Assembly: GCA_964564735.1 (NCBI GenBank)
Contig: CAZMCH010000042.1
Span: 1 to 34,115, forward strand
Source: CAZMCH01 sp964564735
GTDB lineage: Bacteria; Poribacteria; DTPJ01
Direction: 5' to 3'
DNA length: 34,115 bases
The notes under the pieces are model-generated. The model was not told the DNA's origin. It was given only the letters and a program-made list of their open reading frames with translations, and did no database searches. The translations under genes and the position numbers were made by a program. Positions 15,485 to 24,900 of this stretch are shown here, piece after piece (position 1 is the stretch's first letter; every line of letters begins with the position of its first letter).

Positions 15485-18070
15485 TTATTTTAAAACTATC
15501 ATTTTCTTTGTTGCGGAGAAATTACCAGCCTTTATATTGTAGAAATAAACGCCACTTGGAACTCTTTCGCCATATTCGTTCATTCCATCCCAATATGCTG
15601 CATTTTCTCTACTAGCATAGCTTCCAGAATTTTTATAGCCAAGATCAATCGTTTTAACAAGCTGACCAATGGAGTTGTAAATCTTTATTACAACATCAGA
15701 GCTTTCGGCAAGTTTGAAAGGGATCCAAGATTCTGGATTGCATGGATTTGGGAAACTTGCGCCCAAAGCATTTGTTAGAGGCTGCATTAAAGGTGAAGCA
15801 GAAGAACCACTTAACACATAAACAACATCAAGTATATCAACAACCCCATCACCATTAGCGTCAGCACTCACTCCATTTTGTGTTCTAACAATAATGAAAT
15901 CCTGTATGTCAACAACGCCATCACCATTAATATCCCATATACTTGGGTCTCTTTCTAAACCCATTGAAGCAATTATATCAAGTATATCTATGACTTTATC
16001 ACCGTTTACGTCAGCGTTGCTGTCAGCCTTCATTTCAACAAAGTCAAGAATATTAACAATACCGTCCTTATTAATATCATATACTGCAAAATTACGCACA
16101 AGAACCTTTAGGTCACGTAAGCCGAATTGTATAGAATTGCCAATAATATTGGCAAGCAATGCGTTATCAAAACTGATCGATGTTTCCCCAACCGCAACAG
16201 CATTAAACATAATCGAGGCTAACATACCAGTTCCACTAATGCCGCTATCTCTCGTTTTAGATACAGCAATCGTGATTTTGCCATTTTTGTTATCAATCAA
16301 TATTGGCGACCAAATGTCATACTCACCAATATCTTTTGGTCTTGGTTTCCAATTAGCAAAAGACACATTCTCAACTTTGCATACCTGAAGAACAGCAGGA
16401 TTAAATTTAATTTCAAAAGAAAATTTACCGAGTTCTGGCATGTTTTCAGCCATTACCTTCGTAGTAAAAATATCTCCTTTAAGTATATCTTTTCCTGTTC
16501 GTTGCAAATCTAATGCAATAGTTGGATACAATTCAACTTTGAATCTAATATTTAAATCATCCTTTGGAGAACCTTCTGCGATCCCATTGCTATTACCATC
16601 TAACGAAGCACCGTTATAAGCCTTTGCAGATGCAAGAACTTTAGCAACATAGATTTGACTATAATTAAATAATTGCGATGGCTTGAATGTAAAGGTATTA
16701 CCAGACCATTCAAAGGTTCCAGTAACAGGTTGACCCGTGGCATCAACGAGAGAAAAACTGGAAATGACGGATTCCTCATTCATCTTTTGGTTAAAAGTAA
16801 TAGCAATAATAGATGAATTTGGAACATCCGTAGCTTGATTGACCGGTGAAGTGCTAACAACACGAGGAGGAACGGCAATAACTCTAATTGCATCAGCCAA
16901 TTCAAAGCTGGCGCTTGTGTTACCTAAGCTATCTGTATAACTAACTCTGAAGCTATATAACCCCGATTGTTCATCTGGTAGTGCCAAAAAGCTTGCTTTC
17001 CAATGTCCAAGAGGTGCAGTTCCTACATATTCTGCATCTAGAGAAGCCCATTCACCATCAGGAGATTTATATTCAAATAGAGGGATAAGATCAGATTCTT
17101 TGTCTTGACTATCAAAGGCATTTGAAATGATGTCAATTTTTTGTCCCTGAACTACTTGCGGAGAGGACGTATATAAATCAGAAACGACAGGAACTCCGCT
17201 AATTGCAACAGATAGAACCTTTAAGCCAAGTAGTGTTATCATATCATCATATTTAATGGCTGTTAAAGATGATGTATCAACTACAAACTCAAAATCAGGC
17301 ACAGAAGCAACAAAATCGATCTTATCAATATTTATAGAAGCCAAAATACTTTCTTTAATATCCAAAAATTCGATTTTGCAGAGGTCCCATGTTTTATCAA
17401 GTATCCACATTGTCAATGTCATACCAGCGATAGGAGTCATTTTTACAACATGAGCCATACCTTTTGGAGTCGGCATAAGTCCTTCATATTCTGTTCCAAA
17501 AGATGATATTCCGGCGAGTAGAAGCAGGGTTAATTGCTGTAATTCTTCAACAGACATCGGAATATCATTACCAATATCTATTGGTAATAAACCAGTTGTA
17601 GTATCAACAATTGAATTAAGAGGAATCGAGGTATAGATACCTTCATCATACGATACAAGTATAGTTGTTCTATCTGTGCCTAGAATTTTTATATCACCAA
17701 AACTACCGCTTAAATTAACAGCAAAAGCATTTGACTGTCTGGCAAAGATATTTGTATTAATCCAAAAGACCATCTTTGATATATTTAGTAATGTAGGATC
17801 AATAATATCCTGCCCCTCAAGACCAAGTGCGGAGACATCAAGACTTGCAGAAATTCTCAAACTCAGAGCAATATCTGGATTTTGTCCCTGTGAAACCAAA
17901 TACTCATACTGTTGCATCATCGCAATATATTTACCAATCAACCCGGCAAGTATTTCTGTCGGTAATTGTGAACTAATCGGACTAGGTAAAATCAATTGGG
18001 TATGACCTACGCCTGTCGATGATACCAAAATAACACAAATCATAAAAACTAAAAGAATTTTTGTTTTCAT
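15485..18070 (-). CDS. Large secreted protein with Ig-like, cohesin and dockerin modules and a FlgD/type-IX-like tail
   Basis: An 861-residue exported protein. The signal peptide is MKTK then ILLVFMICVILVSSTGVGHT. Residues ~35-300 are not recognised (alpha/beta, LolA-like in feel, with SVDVS-type beta segments). Around residues 405-500 a Big_5-type Ig domain begins (STSPVNQATDVP, FNQKMNE). A cohesin-like domain follows (from LDLQRTGKDI to FDNALLANI). Then come calcium-loop dockerin-type repeats (DINKDGIVNILDF, DVNGDKVIDILDI, DINGDGVVDIQDF, DANGDGVVDILDV). The last ~95 residues are a FlgD-like Ig tail: FPNPCNPESWIPF, AAYWDGMNEYGE, VPSGVYFYNIKAG, TKKMIVLK. Cohesin and dockerin in one protein could self-associate or bind partners; in cellulosomes they hold enzymes together, but no glycosidase is seen here. 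A terminator follows the stop. Modules are clear; overall function unknown. Confidence 0.88.
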   Translation of the reverse strand: MKTKILLVFMICVILVSSTGVGHTQLILPSPISSQLPTEILAGLIGKYIAMMQQYEYLVSQGQNPDIALSLRISASLDVSALGLEGQDIIDPTLLNISKMVFWINTNIFARQSNAFAVNLSGSFGDIKILGTDRTTILVSYDEGIYTSIPLNSIVDTTTGLLPIDIGNDIPMSVEELQQLTLLLLAGISSFGTEYEGLMPTPKGMAHVVKMTPIAGMTLTMWILDKTWDLCKIEFLDIKESILASINIDKIDFVASVPDFEFVVDTSSLTAIKYDDMITLLGLKVLSVAISGVPVVSDLYTSSPQVVQGQKIDIISNAFDSQDKESDLIPLFEYKSPDGEWASLDAEYVGTAPLGHWKASFLALPDEQSGLYSFRVSYTDSLGNTSASFELADAIRVIAVPPRVVSTSPVNQATDVPNSSIIAITFNQKMNEESVISSFSLVDATGQPVTGTFEWSGNTFTFKPSQLFNYSQIYVAKVLASAKAYNGASLDGNSNGIAEGSPKDDLNIRFKVELYPTIALDLQRTGKDILKGDIFTTKVMAENMPELGKFSFEIKFNPAVLQVCKVENVSFANWKPRPKDIGEYDIWSPILIDNKNGKITIAVSKTRDSGISGTGMLASIMFNAVAVGETSISFDNALLANIIGNSIQFGLRDLKVLVRNFAVYDINKDGIVNILDFVEMKADSNADVNGDKVIDILDIIASMGLERDPSIWDINGDGVVDIQDFIIVRTQNGVSADANGDGVVDILDVVYVLSGSSASPLMQPLTNALGASFPNPCNPESWIPFKLAESSDVVIKIYNSIGQLVKTIDLGYKNSGSYASRENAAYWDGMNEYGERVPSGVYFYNIKAGNFSATKKMIVLK

Positions 18071-18259
18071 CTACCTTACGGCTCAGATTTCGTAAAAATA
18101 TGGGAAATAAGAGCCTTCCCTCCTTTCTTTGCAAAACCATTAAGGCACTTTCTAACTTCTAAAAAACATTCATTTATATATAAATATATATATAAAAGAC
18201 GAAATATAGCTTAATTGATATAAAAACATTATTTCATTTTTTGATAATACCATGCCTTT

Positions 18260-18288
18260 GTTATAACATATATGAAAATATATTGCAA
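18260..18288 (-). promoter_or_regulatory. Probable extended -10 promoter for the cohesin/dockerin gene
   Basis: On the minus strand TTGCAA (18288-18283) is followed by 17 bases and TATAAC (18265-18260), with TGT just before the -10 (extended -10). It would give a leader of ~180 bases to the ATG at 18070. That leader, the 238-base gap between the two genes, holds a GGAGGG near 18120 too far from the start to serve as its ribosome binding site and a GGCTC/GAGCC pairing (18079-18083 with 18110-18114). Confidence 0.5.
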
Positions 18289-18308
18289 GGAAAAAAGTAT
18301 AATAAATG

Positions 18309-18902
18309 TCAAATTTTCTTTGCTAAATCATCTATAGCAAGCAAAAGATTCAACGTAAAGTCTGGGCTACTGGCATCAATGGTTTTTCCATAAATGCCGA
18401 TTATCTCAATTTGAGCCTTTGCAGAATTATAATCACCGATGTTATAATATGACTCGGCAAGCAAAAGCCTTATATTATTTGCTTTTATAGGATCATGTGG
18501 CGACTCATAATTTGGATTAATTGATAGAACAGATTTTCCAGAAGCAATTGCTTGCTCATAATTACCAGCAGTAAAATATGAGCCTGCAAGTCCTGCGTGT
18601 GCATCAGCATTGTTTGGTGATTTCAAGACCGCTTTCTTGAAATTATCTATTGAGGCATCTATTTTTCCTAACTTTGTTTCTGCCCAAGCTATGCCATTAT
18701 AAGCCTCTGATTTTTCTGAATCCATTTCCAATGCAGATTGATGTCTATAAATAGCATTTTGATAACTGCCTGCAGAATATTCAATCCATCCCTGATCAAT
18801 CAACATATCAGCATCAATAACATTAAGATTATCTTCTCCACCACAACCAGAAACAAGCATGATGACAAATGCAATATATATAAAAGCAAGATATCGATTC
18901 AT
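18309..18902 (-). CDS. TPR-repeat lipoprotein
   Basis: A 197-residue protein. The N-terminus is a lipoprotein signal: hydrophobic FIYIAFVIMLVSGC with the lipobox cysteine at residue 20, followed by GGED. Then come about four to five tetratricopeptide repeats (QGWIEYSAGSYQNAIYRHQSAL, YNGIAWAETKLGKIDASIDNF, DAHAGLAGSYFTAGNYEQAI, LAESYYNIGDYNSAKAQI), with an insert NYESPHDPIKANN before the last. TPR proteins are helical scaffolds for protein contacts; the lipid anchor places it at the periplasmic face of a membrane. GAAAGGAT precedes the ATG, and a TATAAT-like -10 (minus strand, plus coordinates 18932-18937) lies upstream without a good -35. It sits between two large secreted-protein genes, so a helper role in their export or assembly is possible but unproven. 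Confidence 0.9.
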   Translation of the reverse strand: MNRYLAFIYIAFVIMLVSGCGGEDNLNVIDADMLIDQGWIEYSAGSYQNAIYRHQSALEMDSEKSEAYNGIAWAETKLGKIDASIDNFKKAVLKSPNNADAHAGLAGSYFTAGNYEQAIASGKSVLSINPNYESPHDPIKANNIRLLLAESYYNIGDYNSAKAQIEIIGIYGKTIDASSPDFTLNLLLAIDDLAKKI

Positions 18903-18967
18903 AATTTATATCCTTTCATTAAAATTACTGCATTATATTAACTGAAAATTCATATATATTCTGATAT

Positions 18968-21900
18968 TTACCTTTGAACAACCATTTTTTTCATGGTTTC
19001 TGATTTTCCTGCCCTCAGATGATAGAAATAAACACCAGAAGACACAGCAAATCCGAAATCATCTTTTCCATCCCATAAAATCGCTCTTTCAGGAGAGTTA
19101 TAGTAGCCAGCGGACTTATATCCAGCATCAATGGTTCTTATAAGTTCTCCATTGATATTATATATTCTTAAAACAACAATAGCACTTTCGGTTATTTCAT
19201 AAGGTATCTTTGTATCTTGAATAACTGGATTGGGGTAATTTTGTCCTAGCAAAAACTTTGTTGGTATTGGATCAGGTTCTGGAATCTTGAAAGCCCTTAT
19301 TATTTCTGCTTTGCTAGAGTTGCTGTAAAGATCTGTTCCGCTTGCAGTAATTAAGACATTTCCATCAAATCCACTATTTAACTTTAGTAATCCAGTCCAA
19401 ATTTTATCGCCAACTTTATTCATCTCTATTTTTATTAATTCCTTTTCATTCAATATGGCAGATACATCTGGAGCTTTTTCACTTAATTCTTCATGAGATA
19501 CAACATTAATATCAACATAAGCATTATGTATTGGATTAACAACAGCAGTTATGGTAAATACAGGCGATTTATTATCTAATAAGAAAGACGATGATTCGCT
19601 GAATTCTGATGATAGCGTCCTATCATTTGCAGATAACCTGATTCTACATTCGCTTGTTTCTGTATCAGGAAGATCAACACCAGATCGCCATGTGATCTTT
19701 AAGTCTTTGCTTGGTGTTATACTCAACAAGCTACTAGAAGTAGTTGCGGTTTTCCACGAACCTCCTTTGATTCTATATTCAATCCTAATATCGCATGGAT
19801 CAATGTCTGGGTCTTCGAGTTCATAGGAAACAATAATATCTTTTGTATATCCATCTGTTTTTATCCCATTGATTTTGGGAATAACATTACCTATTTTGAC
19901 TTCAACTGATTTTGATAGACCGTCAATTTTCCCATCACTTGGTGTGACCTCACATTTCCAGATTTCGCCCTTCACTGTATTGGTATAATGGACATCAGAA
20001 GACTTTTGATCTGGCTGAATAACACCATTCTTATACCATTGGTATCGATAAACTATATTATCATTATCAACATCTGTGCTTCCAGAAGCGGAACATATCA
20101 ACGTATCAAGAGTATTGGGAAGTTCTGGACTTATTTTTAATGTTGTTGGTGCAGTTGGCGCATCATTAATAGGATCAATAATTATTGTAACATCAGTTTT
20201 TTCTGTTTTTCCATTGTCGGTATCTGTAAGAATAAGTGTAATATCATCACTACCATTTTTATCTGCAACAGGCTCAATTTTAAGAACTTTATCCTCAAAA
20301 ATTGAGGCATTAAAGAGGTTTTTATTGACACTACTTTGATCAATACTCCACTTTAAGTTTTTCCCGCTCTCAAAATCAGAGCCATAGGCACTTAGATCAA
20401 AATCCTTGACAATATCTTCTTGCAATCGTAAATCATCTAGGGCATTGCTGATAACTGGCAAACTATTTTCAACAGCTATGAGTCTGATTTTTTCAAACCA
20501 ATCGCTTTCAGAATCCGATTGATCAATAAATTTAGCTCTAAAATCATAATCCCCTATAATAAATTTTGCGTCAGGACTAAATGATGCTTCCCAATGTGGT
20601 GTTGTATTTTCAACATATTGAGTTGCAAGTTCAGACCAAGCCCCATCAGCAAGCTTATATGCGATCCGACACCTAAGTTGGGGTCCGAAATCAACACTAT
20701 CAGCATCTTTTCCATAGGCATTTATGATTAATGTTTTGCCTCTGAATACTTTATTTGGCGTTGCACTAACATCGAGTGCAACAGGACGGGAATTTTCTAT
20801 ACTTACAATTGCCGAAGTTAATGGCAAACCGAAATCTATTCCATCATTTGGTTCGACTACACAATGCCATTTTTCACCTTTTGATGTAAATGATGCAGGC
20901 ACAATTCTGAGATTATGTAATTCTGTTTGGTTAACATTATTCTTAAACCACTTAATCTCTGTTCCAGATTCTAGATCATTTTCGGTATCTGAATAATCAT
21001 ATCCAACCATCAAATCATCAGTTGTCTTCGGATTAGAAGGGATAATAACAGGCTTAGTTATAATAGGCTTACCATTGAGTATTTTAACTTTTGATGATGT
21101 TACTATATCGCTAAAAGACGTGCCATCACTTGCTCGAACAGTATAATACCATTCTTCATTTCTGTTTGTTGCACTTGCTGGAAGCTCTGTAAGATCGTTA
21201 TATACCGTCTGCAAAACACCGTTTCTATACCATCTTATTTCATTCCTAGTTTCTCTATCTCCATCATCATCACTAAATATATAATCAGCAATTATATCGT
21301 CATTGGTTGTTGGTTTTGCTGGTTGCATAGCTACTGCTATTAACTTAGGTGGGCTATTAGAGATAGTAACAGGTGCAGATGATTGCTCTTCACCAAGAAG
21401 TTTACCAGAATTACGAGGTTTAACGGTAAAATGCCATCTATCACCTTTTGTAGTTGCGCTTGAGGGTAAAACTCTTAAATCATTATATTCTGTCTGTATA
21501 ACGCCATTTTTATACCAAGAGATTAAACTACCAGATTCAGGGATATTATTTGGATCAGTATAATCATATTTTACAGATAGATCGTTTGTGGTTAAAGGAT
21601 TTTCAGGCAAAACGAATAGGCTATTTACTCTTGGAATTGGATTGCCAATTTCCACTACTTTTGATGTCTGAACACTGCCAAATAGCTCATCATCTTTGGG
21701 TCTGATAGTAAAATACCAAATCTCTCTGTCCTGTAATTCTTTACTTACAATTCTTTTTAATCCGTCATAAGCTGATACCCAAACATTATTTCTATACCAT
21801 TTTATTTCTGATCTTCCCTCAATATCATTATCGACATCATAATATTCATAATTGGCTACAAGATCGTCCTTTTTTTGCGGATATGCAGGTGTTATTGAAA

Positions 21901-24900
21901 GATTGCTTGCTATCGGAGGCGTATTGCCAATAACGATGAAATTTGATTGCCTAAGCAATCCTGTTTGTTTGCCATCTTTGGGCTGAACAGTAAAATACCA
22001 TACTTGTTTTCTTGCTGTTGCACTGCTTGGAACTATTAACATATCATTAAATTGCGTTTGAACAACGTTATTTTTATACCATGTGATTTTTGTTCCACTT
22101 TCGGGGTCGTTTTCGGCATCAACATAAACATAAGAAGCCTTTAAATCATCAGTTGTTAGAGGATTAACAGGCAATATAACAAGGGAGCTGGCATCTGGTG
22201 GTGTATTACCAACATATACTTTATTAGATTGAACAGGGAGTCCTAAATCAAAACCATCGTTTGGTCTAACTGTAAAAAACCATTCCTCTCCCTTTAAGGT
22301 AACCAATGCGGGTATAGTCGTATAACCATCATATATTTTTTCATAAACACCGTTTTTATACCATTCAATCTTTGATTCCTTTTCAAGATCACCATCAGCA
22401 TCGCGATATTGATAGGTAGCAATAAGTGCTTGATCAACTCTTGGAAATTCAGGGGACAATCTAACATCCTCTGCAGTTGGTGGAGCATTTTTTATTACAA
22501 CATCTGGAGACATTTGAAGTTTTCCATAGTCCTTGCCATCGTATACTTTGATAGTATAGTGCCATCTATCACCTTTTTTAGTAACTGCTGAAGGTAATGT
22601 TTTCTTATTATTATGAGCTATTTCAACAACACCGTTTTTATACCACTGAATCTCTGGATTATCTTCTCTATCACCATCGGGGTCAATAAAAACATAGTTA
22701 ACTTCTAAATTGCTGGAAGACGTTGGGGCTTCTGGCAGTATTGCTAAATTCGCTGCGCTAGGAGCTCCATTATTATTAATTGAGAATCTGTTTGATGCAA
22801 TGCTGTCACCACTTACTACACCATCATTAGGAGTAACCCTTATTCTATAATCATCAGATTTATTTCCTCGCTCATCTTCTTGAGATAACCAAGAGAATTT
22901 CCATTGCTTGCCGGGTGTGATCTTTGTAATCGCTTCTTTAATTGTTGCATTGACCCATGATGTCTTGGCTGTTCCGCCCTGATACTCTATTTTAAGGTTG
23001 CATGGGTCGCCATCTGTATCGATCAAATCAATTGTTATTACTATATTTCCTGAATTTCCCGAAATTGAGATATTTTCAACTACAGGAGGGGCATTATCAA
23101 CCGCAACCGCAGATGATTCCGCTATTTCGCCAAAATCGATGCCATCTTTTGGTTTTACTTTTATGCTCCATCTTTGACCTTTAGATATTGCCAATGGGAG
23201 AACTTTATCTGCCTCCGTATTTACTATCTTTTGTAGCTTTAATTCACCGTTCATATACCATTCGAGTTCTGTTCCTTCTTCACGATCACTGTCAACGTCA
23301 CGATATTCATATCTAGCAGTTAAAGTCCCATTGGATTTAGGATTAGCGGGCTGTATGCTTAAGGTTCTTGCTATAGGTGGAGTATTAACAATTGTAACAG
23401 GATCAGATTTAACAACCTTGCCGAATCTCGCCCCATCTCTCGGTCTGACAGTATAATACCATGATTCTCCTCTTGTGGTTACACTTGCAGACAAGACATT
23501 TCCCTTAAAATCCGTTATTGTGCCATTATTTTTATACCATCTAATTTCAGAGCCACTTTCTTTACCATTATCTTCATCAAAATAGGTATATATTGCATTT
23601 AAGTTATCTGTTGTTGTTGGTTTTTCAGGTGTTATTTTTAGATTACTAGCTACAGGTGGGATATTATTATCCAGTTTTATGAAAATTGATTCAACAGGTG
23701 TTCCTGGAACTCCTGAACCATCATCAGGGGTGATTCTTATCTGGAAAAGCGTAGATGTTCGCACATCCTGATCCTTATGAGATTCCCATGTCAGTTTTAT
23801 ATGACCCGGAAGAACGCCAGTCAATGGTTCTTTGATTGTTGCCTTCGTCCACTGATTAGCCATACCTCCTCTAAATTCAACAGTAAGGGTGCATTTTTCA
23901 TCATTAGGGTCGAAAAGATCAAACTCTATTAAGACATCTCGATAGCCTTCATCGCCATCAGGAAAAACAAGATTTTCGATCTTAGGTGCAACATTGCCTA
24001 GTTTTATACGATTCGATTCTCTCCATTCATCAAAATCTGTTCCATCACTAACACGAACTCTAAAAAACCATACCTGTCCTTTAATTGTAATATCTTTTGT
24101 GACTTTTGTTTTGTCATTGTATTCTGTTTGTTCGATCCCATCAAGATACCATCTTATCTCAGTTCCTGATTGAGGGTCACCATCGGCATCGACATAATTA
24201 AATACTGCCAAAAGGTCATCTTCAGAGTTTGCATTAACAGGCTCAAGTTTAACATTTTCAGCCATTGGAGGAGTATTAATAATTTTAACAACAGATGATT
24301 GAATTAGTTTTCCAAATTCCTTTCCATCGCTTGGCTCGACTGTAAAATACCATTCCTCATCTCTTTTGGTTGCGCCATTCTCAACCTTTTTCTTATCCCT
24401 AAAAGCAGTTTGCTCAGTTTTGTTGCGATACCACCTAATTCTACTTGCAGATTCTTTATCGTTATTTGGATCGGAAAATTCATAATTTGCAATTAAATCA
24501 TCTATTGTGCGAGGTTTTGGAGGCGTTATAGTTGCATTTTTTGCAGTTGGTTCATCATTATTATCCAGAGGAAATCTCTGGGAACTTACTTCTGTCCCAT
24601 CTTGGAAACCGTCATTTGGAACTATTCCAATAAGGAAATCATCTTTACTAGACGGTTCATCTTCTTTTGATAGCCAAGTAATTGTGATACCTGTTGCGGG
24701 TTTTACATTTTTTATAATACCTTTTTCTTGAGTCGCTTCTCTTATCGTTGCCGCCCTTCTTTCGGCAGGACCTTTGCGATACCATATTTTAAGATCGCAG
24801 GAGTCACCGTCTAAATCTTCAAGGTCAAATGTTATGGTTATATCACCAGTATTGCCTGTAACTTTTATGTTTCTTATTGTAGGTAGTTGATTTGCAATAA

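Noticed and set aside
18071..18200. Cyclic-di-GMP (GEMM-type) riboswitch upstream of the cohesin/dockerin gene
   Set aside because: A GCAAAG and an AGGTAG are present, but the other conserved GEMM segments and the helix order are missing.
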